Below are positions 44,350-57,500 of a DNA stretch of 64,000 nucleotides, in pieces; positions within the stretch are counted from its first letter, which is position 1; each line of letters starts with the position of its first letter. The DNA is from Malania oleifera (Eukaryota; Streptophyta; Magnoliopsida; Santalales; Ximeniaceae), in the NCBI RefSeq assembly GCF_029873635.1, contig NC_080423.1:95265191-95329190 (forward strand), given 5' to 3'. Under the pieces are notes generated by a model, which was given only the letters and a program-made list of their open reading frames with translations, did not search any database and was not told the origin of the DNA. Position numbers and translations under genes: made by a program.

Positions 44350-46294
44350 TGTTGACCTAATAGGTCACACCCAGTTTTGATCATAACAAATACTCTTAGT
44401 ACTAATGATTGTACTAAGGTTTGCATGTAGGTTCACTTTGCACGTGTATTCGGACTAAAAGACATACCAGTATTCGTGCCAAATAATGAAAAATTTTGTG
44501 TTTTATTTGTATTTATCTTTCATTTTCTTCATTCTGGGATGTAATATTTATTATGGACTGTACACCCTACGGCTTGTAATAATTTGCATTATGCATGGTA
44601 GGTAGGTATGCTCATAACAGACCTTAGTTGGACCTTAGGTACCTACTTTTAGTACACAAAGTCCCCAACATCACTCTTTATATCAGGGGGATTAAAATTG
44701 GCTAAAAATGAACTTAATTAAGAAAGTTGAGAGGGTTCGGGCGACCGAACTCAAGCCATGTAAAATGGCTCGGACGACCGAACAAGTCAATATGTTGACT
44801 TGGTGTTCGGGCACCCGAACCACTTTTGAGCATATCTCTCTCGGGCACTCGAACCTGTGTCAGGTTCCTTTTCAACAACCCGGGCGCCCGAACGATTACG
44901 TTCAAAAAGGGCTCGGGCGACCGAATTGCTTTGTTCAGTTAACCAAACTTAGAACCGGGCACCCAAATTTATGAACAGAATGCTACTGAATTTTGTTCAG
45001 CCGACCGACCATTTCTTCGGGCACTCGAACCATTAAAAATTGATTTTTTGAGTGAGTCTTTTTGAGCACCCGAACCTCGCGGGTTAAAATATTTTTTTTT
45101 ACCAATTTTTTAATGGGGTAAACTGGGTTAATTTTCTTAATGGCTTTTAAAACGAATTTAATTATTCTCATTTAGTCCCCAACGGTTAAAAAATCCTCCT
45201 TACCTATAAATACCTATTCATTTGTCATAATTATGAAGGATTAGCAAAATCATTAAGGCAAAATTCTCACAAAATTTCAAAATCTTATTTTAGCCTATAC
45301 TACTCCCATACATTCAAAAGCTTCATTTTCCTTGATTATCCAAGAGTTGTGAGTATATTTAGAGTGCGTGTGTTTCATTCTCTATTTGCTTAAATACTCT
45401 CATTTGCTTGATTGTTGATTGATTTTAACATTAAAAGTAAAACTTAAGTTCTACCACTGATTTTATTTAATAGATCTTATGTTGAAAAACTTGAAGGCTT
45501 GTGGTTCTTGCTTTGTCATTGTAAGTTACCTTAACCCTTATTTTTGTGTGCAAAAATCGCTTTTCAAAGTTTGCATTCAAACACTCCTTGTGTTTAGTAC
45601 ATTGAGAATATCTTGTTGAGTTTGTTTGAATCAACTAACTAGCATATTTGAAACTTTGATATGATATTGTGATATTCAAATATTGTGTTTCAAATCTTAC
45701 TTAGATACACACTCTAGATCTTGATTGATTATCATACTTGATTGAGTGTTTAGCACACATTAGAGTACCAAACATATTTACATATCATATGTGCTTGCAT
45801 TATTGATTGAGTTGTACTGGTGCACATATTTTCTTGTGTAGAAGCATATTTCCGCGTACAAATTTCATACACATTGGTTATATTCCAGACACGAGCCTGA
45901 AGAGGGAGACTAGCCCTATTGAATAGTCCCGAACTGGCTTAGACCCGGTTAGGAAAGTTAGGTGCGCCATCCTAGTAAGGCGTGTTGGTTGAGGTCAGTC
46001 CCTTGAATTGACCTAGTTGTAATCGGTACCGCTCCACCCGTTAAGTGAGCAGTAGTGGAATCCTTATACTGCTGTGGCCAAGGCGGGGACGTAGGCAATT
46101 TGGCCGAACCTCGATAGCATATTGCATGTCTTGTTTACTTTTCCGCACTTTACTTTTATTGCACATGTATGTTTATTTATTGATCGCATAGATTGACCCT
46201 AGGTTGTGTAATACTGCTATCGAACCGATTGACCTAGGCGATAATTTTTAAATACCCAATTCACCCCCCTCTTGGGATTGCACCAAAGCTAACA
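44350..46294 (+). mobile_element. Solo LTR of a Sirevirus-type relative, 1945 bp
   Basis: Starts TGTTGACCTAATAGGTCAC and ends CAAAGCTAACA, flanked by AAAAC on both sides (44345-44349, 46295-46299). No internal region is attached. It shares the 3' block (CCTGAAGAGGGAGACTAG to GGCGGGGACGTAGGC, 45895-46098) with the element at 28166. It has about ten short imperfect palindromes between 44737 and 45075, here CGGGCGACCGAAC / CGGGCACCCGAAC variants. TATA-like CTATAAATA near 45204. Confidence 0.88.
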
Positions 46295-47645
46295 AAAACT
46301 CAATAGCCAAATGATTAAAATTAAAATTAAAAATAATAAATTTTATTATATAATTATATTATTTATGTTAAATTCAATTTTTAATTTATCTAATTGCTCA
46401 TTAATTTTATTAAAAATTTATATTCAAACATTAGGAAGGTTAAATATTGTGGAAATCGAATACACAATGGAATAACACAATCTTTCAATGCAACACTCAA
46501 TGCTGAATAATACAAAAACAACACAATCACGTAGATTATATGAAAACAATAATAAAGATACAAAGAATTACGTGGTTCGACAATGCCTACATCCATAGGA
46601 GCAATCGACAATGATTTCTTACTATTTTGTGTCAAAGACACAAACAACCATTTCAAATACAACATATATAATGTATATTTAAAGGCTTCCCGGAGGCTTT
46701 CCCTCCAAACCCCAACCAACTTAACATCCTAATTCAAATTTGAAAATCTGCGCTGAGTTCCCAAGCCAAACCGTCAATGGTTTGCAGACATACTATCGAT
46801 GGTTTAATATCGAGAGAAAAACCTCTTTGAATTCTTGACCAAACCGGCGACGGATACAAGGCATTCGTCGACAGTTTCCTTAGCAAACACAGCATACTAT
46901 TTTCACTATGTTTTCACTTTGTGCATGCCTCATACTCACAATATGAGCCACATATCACAACATGAGCCACATATCACAACAATATCAACATTGGTGAATA
47001 TACGTCCCTTAGAAGAAAATTGAAAACATAAAACCCGTTGCTCCATCTTGGGACAATAGGTTGGGACCGTCTCCCTTCTAGCAACTAGAGACATTCAGCA
47101 AGTCGAAGCAGTGCTTGAACTTATTTGTGGTAACCAACTTCGTTAAGATATCCGTTGCGTTCTCAAAAGTATGGACTTTCTCAAGCACAAGTTCACATAA
47201 AGAAATCAACTCCTGGATCCTCTAGAACCTTACATCTATATGTTTGGTTTTTGAATGATACACTTGATTCTTTGCCAAGTAGATGACACTCTGACTGTCA
47301 CAACGCAGCTCAACTCCACCTTTTTAGATGCCCAGCTCCTTGACTAAACTGGTAAGTCATAATTCTTCCTTAGCAGCTTTGGCGGTTGCCATATACTTCG
47401 ACTCAATTGTTGATAATGCCCCCAGAGATTGTACCATGGATCTCCAAAAAATAGGTCCCCCCGCAAGGATAAACACATGCCCTGTTGTAGACCTCTTGTC
47501 ATTAATATCCTCTACATAATTTACATTAACAAATCCCACAACTAACGAATTACTTTGTTGCTTGTCGAACATGATGCCATAGTGAGAAGTATCTCTTAAG
47601 TATCTGAAAATCCATTTGACGACATCCCAATGTTGTCTACTCAGA

Positions 47646-47964
47646 TGTGATATCCCGTGGAAGAAAGACTTAAAAGGATTAGATGTTACTATCCATATCA
47701 ACAAGGTACACCTTTCTTTTCGGGAGCCTTCCCATAAGAACTCTACGGTTAAGCGTGCTTAGCTTGAAGTAATCTTGGGATGAGTGACTTTCTGGGAAGC
47801 TTTCTCAGGAAGTATGTGAGTAAGGACAAAAACACACTGAAAAGGACATGTGTTGGTCTGTGGGGTCAGTCATTAGTCCAACAAGGTCCGCCCCCCTATT
47901 GTTTGGTCCGGGTGGAGGAGGCGAGACGCAGTGCTCCCTGACAGACCCAAGTTAGGGCGTTACA
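47646..47964 (+). mobile_element. Cassandra-type TRIM solo LTR with 5S rRNA-like core, 319 bp
   Basis: Starts TGTGATATCCCG and ends GGGCGTTACA. The centre (about 47730-47813) matches the 3' two-thirds of plant 5S rRNA: AGAACTCTACGGTTAAGCG, then TAATCTTGGGATGAGTGAC, then TTCTGGGAAG. This covers the internal Pol III control region. 5S-derived LTRs are the hallmark of Cassandra. No internal domain is attached and no clean target duplication is seen. It lies between copia sequence on the left and a Sirevirus-type LTR on the right. Confidence 0.85.
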
Positions 47965-50004
47965 CTTTAGATTGACCATAGGACCTCCAAGTAACATGAA
48001 AAACCTTTTTTCATAAAATTCCTAACTTATCCAAAGGTTTTAAAATGGTTTTGAAGTTAAAATAAGGCAAAAACTAATTTTTACAAAGGGGTCGGTCGAC
48101 CGGCTAGCCGACCGGACAGTAGAAATGAACATTTTTCTCTATCCATAACTTATTATCTTAAAAATTGTTCAACATGAAAATTTTGGTATTTTCTCTTAAC
48201 TTTATGTTGATACCAAGAATGTTTAATTTGGAGTCATATAGAAAACGTTATGGCTAAAATACCGAAAGGTGTCCATAGCAGAAAAATTCCCTTCATGTTT
48301 TTTCCGTATTAGTGATAGGCATTTTTCTCAAACCATAAATTCTTATCTTAAAATACGTTCAACATAAAAGTTGTGAGATTTTCTCTTAAATTTCTTTTGA
48401 TACCAAGAACATTTAATTTAGAGTTTTATAGAAAAAGTTATGGCCAAAAAATCAAAGGGCATCCTCGCAGAAAGCTCCCCAATGATTGAAAAACGGCTAG
48501 TTTTCAAATTAAATCATATTTTAATATCCCAAAGGTCATAAAATGGCTAGTTTTGATTTTTGCCTATAAATACAAGACAAAGACACTTGAAAATTTAAGG
48601 AGAGACATCTTAAGAATATATCTACACATTCTTTGTTTCTCCCTCATTTTTCATACGCCCTTTGTGTATTAAATTTCATATTTCTCCCACTCTTTCACTT
48701 TGAAAATTCTTTTTGGGAGAAAATATTATGGGTTATTGAAGGAAGCTTGCCGCATATATCCACTCGTATATTTATACTTTAAAGGCTTCTTTTTCTTGAG
48801 GTAATTTTGAAGAGGCTTGAGCATATATTCAAGTTTATATATATTACTTGAAAGCCTCTACTATTTATGCTTGTTGTTTTCTAAAATCAAATTTCTCCTA
48901 CTCTTCTTGAAAATATTTTTGGAGAAAAATATTTTGGAGGTTTTATTTAGAATGGCATGAGCTTATATTCATGTTTATATATAATGCTTGATTGCCTTTT
49001 TATTTACATCATTGGTTTTCAAATAAGGTTTGAGCACATGTTTAATCTCATATATGTGTTGCTTGAAAACCTTATTGAGTTCGATTTTTTAAGGTCAATC
49101 ATTTAGAAAGAAAACCCAAGTTCTCTTATTTTTATTTGAAAATATTTTTGGAGAAGAACTTTTTGGGTTATTCAAGAACTTTGAGCATATATTTAATTGA
49201 TATATATTGGCTTGAAAAGGTTTTTGAAAAAGCCTTAATCATGTATTTAATCATATACATATTTCTTAGAAGGCTTATTGATTATTTTTTAAGGTCATTT
49301 AAAAAGAGAAAATCATTTTTCATGCTCTCACGTTTTTATTTAAAAAAATTTTTTTGGAGGAAAAACCATACCCTATTGAGCTTCATGTTTAAATTATATG
49401 AGAGTGCATATAGTATTTCAATTTGTACACATCTTCTTTTTGAGAAACATTTACTTGTACGTAAATTTTATTATCTGTTGTATTCCAGGTGTGACCTGAA
49501 GAGGGAGACTCACCCTGTCAAGAGTCCCAGATAGACTTAGACCTGGTTAAGAAAGTCTCGGATTGGTTTAGACCCGGTTAGGAGAACTAGGAACACTGTT
49601 CTGTAAAGTGTATTGGTTGTGGCTCAGCCCCATAATTTGAGCTGGGGAGTGTCCGCCCTGTAAGGACAGTGTAAGTGGCATCGCTCCGCCCTGTTAAAGT
49701 GAGCACTTAGTGAATCCTTGGGTTGTTGGCTTAAGGCAAGGACGTAGGCTGGTTTGGCCGAACCTCGATAGCAAATTCGGTGTTCTTTCTCTTCCCTATA
49801 CTCTATACATACCAGCACGTGCATGTTTATGTTTAAATTTATTGTGCATGATTTAAATATTCGCATATTCTTAATACTTGTGAAATTGGTGAATGCTTAG
49901 AAAGACCCTTAGTTGTATTATACTGATAGTGATTTGAAGTCAACCTAGGAAGAAATTTTTAAATATCCAATTCACCCCCTCTTGGGCATACACCATTTCT
50001 ATCA
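47965..50004 (+). mobile_element. Sirevirus-type LTR, third copy in the window, inside the copia element
   Basis: The 3' part (49480-50004) repeats the block shared with the LTRs at 28166 and 44350 (ACCTGAAGAGGGAGACTC..., AAGGACGTAGGCTGG, GGCCGAACCTCGATAGC) and ends TTCACCCCCTCTTGGGCATACACC...CTATCA. A TATA-like CTATAAATA lies near 48564. It carries one GGTCGGTCGACCGG site at 48091-48104 in place of an array. The left boundary is uncertain. Confidence 0.72.
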
Positions 50005-52778
50005 AACTCCACTTGCACAACATGCCCATCTCTGCCCTAGTTTTCTAGCTTTTGTTGCTCTTTATCATCTTCTTGAGTACACCTTACCATAGTTTTCTCA
50101 TCAAAAACTACATGTTTATGTATCACCACCTTGTTTGCCATTGGATCCCACAACTTTAACTCTTTCACACGTTTTTGATACCCCAGAAAAATGCAGCGTC
50201 TAGACTTTGCATCAAATTTCAATCTCTCTTCACTAGAAATGTGCACATAAGTTGGACAACCAAATACTCTCAAACTAGAGTAGTCTATTGCATTACCTAT
50301 ACATACCTCCTCTACAAATTTCCCCTCTAGTGATGCCCTAGGTGATTGGTTTACCAAGAAATATGTCATACCATCTGCCTTGACCCAGAAGTTCTTCATT
50401 AGCCCTGCATTCAATGTAAGACACTGAACTCTCTCAGCCAGAGTTCGGTTTAACCTTTCCGCCACATCATTTTTGCTGTGGTGTTTGACAAACTATGAAA
50501 TGTCTCTTTATGCCCTACTGCTCACAAAACTCCATGAACCTCGTATCAACATACTCGGTCCCATTGTCTGACCTGAGGCATTTAATTCTCTTCCTAGTCT
50601 GGTTTTCTACCTCAGCTTTCCGTAATTTAAACCTAGCAAATGTCTTTGACTTGTGCCGCATGAAGTACACCAAAACCTTCTGTGAGTAATTGTCGATAAA
50701 ACTCACAAAATACATATGTCCACCCTGTGATGCTACTCTCATCGGCCCCCAAACATCCGAATAAATATAGTTAAGAATACCTTCCATCTTGTGAGTTGCT
50801 GTTTTGAGCTGCACCCTGTTCTGCTTTCCAAGAACACAAAACTTGTATAAATTCAACTTGCATGTTTTCATACCCTTCAAGAGTTTCATCTTATGAAGTT
50901 CCTTCATATCATGCTCACCCATATGCCCTAACCGCAAATGTCACAAAACGGTGTCATCAAACTTAGAATCTATGGCTACAACTCCACCTACAACTGTAGT
51001 AACCAGCAGTGCATAGATGTTTCTTGCTAACTTCTGCCCTTTCATCAACGTTAGAATTCCTTTACACACCTTCATAATCCCACTTTTGGACTTGTAACTA
51101 AATCCATTACAATCTAAAGTGTCTAATGAAATTAAACTCTTCCATAGATCCAATATGTGTCTTACATCACATAAGGTTCTCACAACACCATCAAACATAT
51201 TAATTCTTATGTTTCATATTCCAATTATTTTACATGAAACATCATTACCCATAAAACGAAATCAAGACTAACCGACATGTAGGTGCTGAACCATTATTTG
51301 TTTGGTATCATGTGACAAGAATATGTCGAATCTAGGATCCAAGAGTCCATAAGGCGATCCGACCTCGATGAAATCGAAAGCATATCACCATCACCACTTT
51401 CTGAATTTCCTTCTTCAACTACATTCGCTAATTTTGAAGAACCTTCTTTATCTTCAGCATTCCCCTTCTTCCATTTCGATTTTATGTGCCCCTTTTTCCC
51501 TCATTTAAAAGACCAGATATCCTTCGTCTTCTTGGATTGCGATCGAGACTTATTGTGATTTGATCCATTCTTGAATTTTCCTCTCCCATGTTCATGGTTA
51601 CCTTTCACCACAAGCCCTTCACCATAAGCCCTTCATCATGTGAAATTTCATCGCTGACCTTCTTTCTTTGATGAAAGCCCAGCAATGTGCTTGTTACCTC
51701 TTCCAAATTCAAGATTTCTTTATCCCATGTTAGAGTTGTAACCAAGTTTTCTTACATGTGAGACGCTGGTAGGGATTTCAATAGCATCAGTGCTTTATCA
51801 TCTTCCTCAAATTTCACATCAGCCCGCATTAAATCACTTATGATTTGATTGAATACGTTGATGTGTTGGTTCAAAGTTGAACCTTCCACCATCTTAAGCC
51901 AATATAACTTTTGCTTAAGATATAGTTTATTCGTAAGACACTTAGACATATATCGACTTTCAAGTTTCTACCAAATAGCCATATGAGAATCTTCTTCCAT
52001 GATGTGATACAACACATCATCGGCCAAACACAATCTAATAGTAGCTATAGACTTTGTTTCAAATTCCTTCCAATTTGTGTCATTCATGCCCTCTGGTCGA
52101 ACTCTGTATAAGACCTTCACCATACCTTGTTGTAATAACAAATCTTTCACCCTTCCCTACCATAAACCGAAGTTTCCGGTTCCATCAAACTTGACAACAT
52201 TGAACTTTGCAGAAAAAGTCCAGAGGCCATTACAACAACGCTCTAATACTAATATTTTGTGAAAATTGAATACATAGCGAAATAACACAATCTTACAACA
52301 CAGCTCTCAATGGTGAATAATACATAAACAACACAATCATGTAGATTATATGAAAGTAATAACAAAGATACAAAGAATTACGTGGTTTGACAATGCCTAC
52401 ATCTACGGGAGCAATCGATAATGATTTCTTACTATCTTATGTCAAAAACAAGAACAACCATTACAAATACAACATATACAACGAATATATAAAGGTTTCC
52501 CGGAGGCTTTCCCTCCAAACCCCAACCAACCTAATGTCCTAATTCAAATTTGAAAATCTACACTAAGTTTCCGAGCCAAACCGTCCACAGTTTGCAGATA
52601 TATAGTCGACGGTTTAATACTGAAAGAAAAACCTCTCTGAGTTCTGGACCACACCGTTGACGGATATAGGGTAACCATCAACGGTTTCCTCAGCAAACAC
52701 AACATACTGTTTTTCATTATGTTTTCACTTTGTGCATGTCTTCTACTCACAATATGAGCCACATATCACAACATTAAA

Positions 52779-53534
52779 ATTAAAAAATAATACATATTCA
52801 ATTATTAGATGTTATACTGTTAAAAGAATTTAAATTTTAAATTTAGTAAGAAATTTAATTTTTATTCATAAGTGATTATGAAATGCCCCTCCCCCAAAGG
52901 TTTAAAGAAACTCAAGACAAGATAAAAATAATAAAAGAAAAGCATGGGGGCAAAAAGCGAACAAACCCACAGCCGCAACCTCAAATGCCTAAAGTGGAGC
53001 TAGGGCCACCCCTCTTTGCCATTATATATCCTTTGCTAGAGAGAGATTGTAGCATGTTCTAATATTTGGTGGAATTTTCTTTGTTCCCAAAAGAGTTATA
53101 CATTTAATTATTTGTATTAGCATTTAGGTGACAAATTTAAAGCATGACTAGATTTTTCTTATTCTTTTAATGGCATGTCTTTTCTTTTTATTCTTGACAA
53201 CAAACATTAGGGTTTATCTATCATGTCCTGTTTTTTTTTTTTTTTTTTGTTATCATTTATTTCTTTTATTCGTATGCATCATAATTTGATTAGAGCATGA
53301 TTAGGATTTAATTTGTTTTTTTTTTTTTTAGGGTTGAATGGGAGGAGGGGAAGAAGTGCCAACAAAAGAAAAAAATAAGTTATGAATTAACTAAACAACA
53401 AAAGTTAGTTTCCACATGGTCATCTACTAAGAAACTCAAAAATATCCTAAGAAGGGTTTTGTAAACAAAAAGCTCGACTAGGTACTTGGATTGCCTTCAC
53501 TGTACATATCTAAACTTCAAAATTTAGTCCTTAA
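52779..53534. other. AT-rich spacer with homopolymer runs
   Basis: Contains long T runs near 53230 and 53320. No gene or element recognised. Confidence 0.4.
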
Positions 53535-54530
53535 TGTAGACACCTTATTTTGTTCGGGGCTTATATAAAAAAAATTAGGTAACATTTTTATTTTATAAAA
53601 TGAAAAAATAAAGAAAAAATACAAAAAATTAATTTTTTTAGATTGAAAAAAAAAATAGAAAAAAGGGAACAAATGGAAAAAAAAAAAAAAAAAGGCAAGA
53701 TTCTTCAATTTCGCCATGCTTGCACCTGTACATATGCACAAAAGAGAGTCAATTATGAAATCAAAAAAGAAAGCTAATTGATATTTTAAATATGATTAAG
53801 CAACTTATATTTGTTAATCAATTTGATGAACCAATTAGCATTAAGTTTGATTGATCAATTTAAAATTGATTGACCTATCAAATTTAATCCAAATTGCTTC
53901 CCTTAAATCTATAAATAGGGGTTTTCTAAAGGTGAGAGGGACGGCGACAATTGAGATTGAAAGACAGAAAGATGAGAGTCAGAAAGGAATTGTTTTTATT
54001 GAAAAACTAAGAGTGAATTGCTGAGAGATTGAGTGGCTATGATCGAAGAAATCAAGGAGGATTGAAGATTAAAGGGTTCGAATTGCAACAGGGGCTTGGG
54101 TTTGAAAGGCAAGTGCAATAGAAGGATATTCAAGAGGCTTGGAGTGAAGAATTTGAAAATAGAGGTAAGTATAGTGATTTTGCAAATCTCTAACCAATGT
54201 TGAATTTTGAATTTCTATAGTTAGTGTTTAAATACAAATAATTTTCTTAGAATTTAGACCAAATTTGGAATATCCATACCCAATTACCCTGATTCGAGTC
54301 AACTTGACCCAAATCTAACCCATCGACTTGAAGACCTGAAACCTAGGTCTATTGACCTTTGACCCTAGCCCACAGCCCATTTGATTAAATCCAAAACCCT
54401 ATTAGGCCTGAAATAGTTCAACCCAATTCAAAATTTAATTAACCTAAAGCCCAATTAGGCCTAAAATAGTTCAGCCCAATCCAAAATTTAAAGTCCAAGC
54501 CCAAATGGGTCTGACTTACTAAACTCCCCC
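53535..54530 (+). mobile_element. Ty3/gypsy-type LTR fragment
   Basis: Begins TGTAGACACCTTATTTTGTT, a start typical of a plant Ty3/gypsy LTR group, and has a clear TATA box CTATAAATAGGGG near 53909-53921 followed by a leader-like stretch. The right boundary is not defined. Incomplete. Confidence 0.5.
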
Positions 54531-57500
54531 CTATCCATCTAGTACCTTCTCTATCAACTCCATAAACTCTACATCATTCTTCTGGACTGCTTTGATCTTT
54601 TCATATAGCGTAGGCTGCATCACCAGGTTGGCAATCAATGCCTAGGAATCACTCTCTACTAACTCCACGCCAGCCTCTCCAAGTCCATCTAGATTGGGCG
54701 CTACATTTCTGCTAGTGACAATATTGCTATCATGGACTTTCGGCTCAAAGCATTAGCCACCATATTTGCTTTACCTGGATGGTAGCTAATAGTACAGTCA
54801 TAATCCTTGATGAGCTCTAACCATCTTCTTTTCTGCATATTCAACTCTTTCTACGTGAAGAAGTACTCTAAACTTTTATGATATGAAAATATTTCACATC
54901 TCTCTCCATACAGATAATGCCTCCAAATCTTTAGTGCATGAACCACTACAGCCAATTCTAGATCATGAATGGGATAATTCTTTTCATATTCTTTCAATTG
55001 TCTAGAAGCATATGCTATCACTCTGCCTTACTGCTTTAATACACATCTGAGCCCCCCTTGAAGATACGTCACAGTAGATCACATAACGATCACCTCCTAA
55101 TGGAATAATCAATATTGGTGCAGTGACGAGCCTTTACTTTAATTCTTGGAAGCTCTACTCACAATTTTTGTCCCATTAAAACTTGACATTCTTTCTGGTT
55201 AGTCGTGTCAAAGGCCCTGATAATGCTGAGAATCTCTCTACAAACCGTCGGTAATAACTTGCCAGTCCTAAGAAACTCCTGACTTCCTGTATGTTGCTCA
55301 GCCTGACCCAATTCACTACTACCTCTATCTTGCTGGGATCCACAGAAATTCCATCCCCTAATATAACATGCCCCAAAACACAATTTTCTCTAATCAGAAT
55401 TCACATTTGCTAAACTTAGTATACAATTTCTTTTCCCTGAGCATCTGAAGTACTAGCCTTAGGTGCGTCTCATGCTCCTCAAAATTCCTCAAGTAGACCA
55501 ATATGTCATCAATGAAAACCACAACGAACTAGTCTAAATACTGGTGAAAGATTCTATTCATCAAATCCATAAATATAGTAAGAGCATTTTTCAAAGCAAA
55601 TGGCATAACTAGAAATTCATAATGCCCATACCTGGTCCTGAAAGCTGTCTTTGAAATATCTTCAGTTTTAACTTTCGCCTGGTGATAACCTAACCCGAGG
55701 TTGATCTTGGAATAGATCTTTATACCTTGGAGTTGATCAAATAAATCATCTATATAGGGTAGGGGATATTTGTTCTTAACTGTTATTTTATTTATTTTCC
55801 TATAAGCTATGCACATTCTCACAGACCTGTCTTTCTTTTCACAAATTACATTGAAACTCCCCAGGGCGATACACTAGGTTTGATAAACCCTTTATTCAAT
55901 AAATCCTGCAACTAATCCTTCAACACTTTCAGTTCATTTAAGGCTATTCTGTAGGGCACTTTAGATATTGGTGCTGGGTAGTTTCTCTAAAAACATATGG
56001 AAATCCTCTGACTACCAGAATATCAGCTTGTTTCAATTTTTCCTTTTACGTCTACTGGATATATGCAACATACCCCTAGCAACCAATATGTATCAGCCTT
56101 TCCTTTAGAAAAACCTACACTAATTATGGCAGGGCACACACACATGATCCTACGAATCTGAATTCCTACTCACTCAGAGGTCTAAAGATTACTTCCCTTT
56201 AATAGCAACAATGCTGGCACAATCAGCTGCCCGTAATCCATGCCCCAACATCATGTGGAACCCCTCATAAGCCTAACAACACAAGGTCAGCTACTGATAC
56301 TTTCTCCTAAATGCCCACTGGATAATAATAAGAAAAAGAAGAAGAAGTACCGTTCTACAACCCATTGTTAATCCAATCGGCATAATTACTAACAACTCTA
56401 CATCCAACAACTGTGTCTCAATCCCAAATAATTAAACATATTCTCATAATACGAACGAATGAGTGGTACCTGCGTAAAAAAAAAAAAGCTTATATGGTAA
56501 AACAATAGGAGTATCTGACACAATGTCTCCGACAGCTTTAGCCTCTCTTGGTGCCAACAGGTAAACCCACACCTGCTCAGTATTTCGCTGCTGAACTCCA
56601 CGAGGCGCCTAGGTATTACCCCTAAGCTGTTTGGGAATAGATACTATAATATGTTGCGCATCATAAACTCATGCTATATGACCCGGTCTACCACATTGAT
56701 AGTAGACATTCTTCCTTGCTCGGCATTCTCCCCTATGTCTTTTCCAACATGTCAGGCAAACAGGATGGGTCTGCCCGCCCTGAACCTCACAGCTCCCTAT
56801 CTCCTACCTCTGACCACCGCTAGGTCCACCTCTCCTCCTTAAACCTTGATTGGGCCCCACCTGAAATCCAAGAGGCATAGGCCTCTTCCTCTGATTCAAT
56901 TCCATAAACTCCTCCACCCGAGCATCCCGAATAGAAGGGAAAATGTATTGCTCACAGAAATTTTCTTTAAAACGATTCCACGTCAGGGTCACTGATACCA
57001 TCTTTTGCACCTCAAGTAGCTTCACCGACATCCACCAATGCTTGGCCTCCCCAGTCATCTTAAAAATAGCATACAACACCTTTCGTTCGTCTGCACAATG
57101 AAGACTTGCCAATATACCCCCCATCTCTTGGATCCACTCCTTCGCAGTAATTGCATTAGCTGTTCCCGTAAAAGTCGGGGGATTCATACAAGTAAATTGC
57201 ATGATAGAGCAACCCGGATCAACTGATGGCCAATTCTATCCCCTAAAATTCCTTACATTATTTGCCATGACCCGCTGACCTGCACTACACAGCATTTGTT
57301 CAGAGTAACTGCCACCAATGTCGAAAGCCCCTACGTTGCCACTACCTCCAGCATTTATGTTGTTGCAGCCAGGATCCATTCTGAAAAGGAGATAAACACA
57401 GTCTGAGGATCCTATTTGCATAACATAAATAACATATTTATTTAATCAAAATTTCATGTTATAAATTAATTTATTGTCCTTATTCTTAATTTAAGATCCA

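Larger units (their letters stand above)
46445..52773 (-). mobile_element. Tnt1/Tork-like Ty1/copia element, broken, with later insertions
   Basis: LTRs at about 46445-46981 and 52254-52773 with a shared 5-bp flank TTAAA (46440-46444, 52774-52778). Degenerate tRNA-Met primer site at about 52240-52253. Minus-strand parts, from the 5' LTR: gag-like region (51752-52150), pre-integrase domain (50515-51198), integrase core region (50037-50937), RNase H region (47357-47704). A Cassandra-type LTR and a Sirevirus-type LTR occupy the middle. The coding parts carry multiple breaks and no complete pol is seen. The LTRs are visibly diverged, so it is much older than the 28166 element. Confidence 0.82.

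Noticed and set aside
47730-47813. Functional 5S rRNA gene
   Set aside because: Only the 3' two-thirds of 5S is similar, with substitutions, and it is embedded in a Cassandra-type LTR without the 5S start or a T-run terminator.
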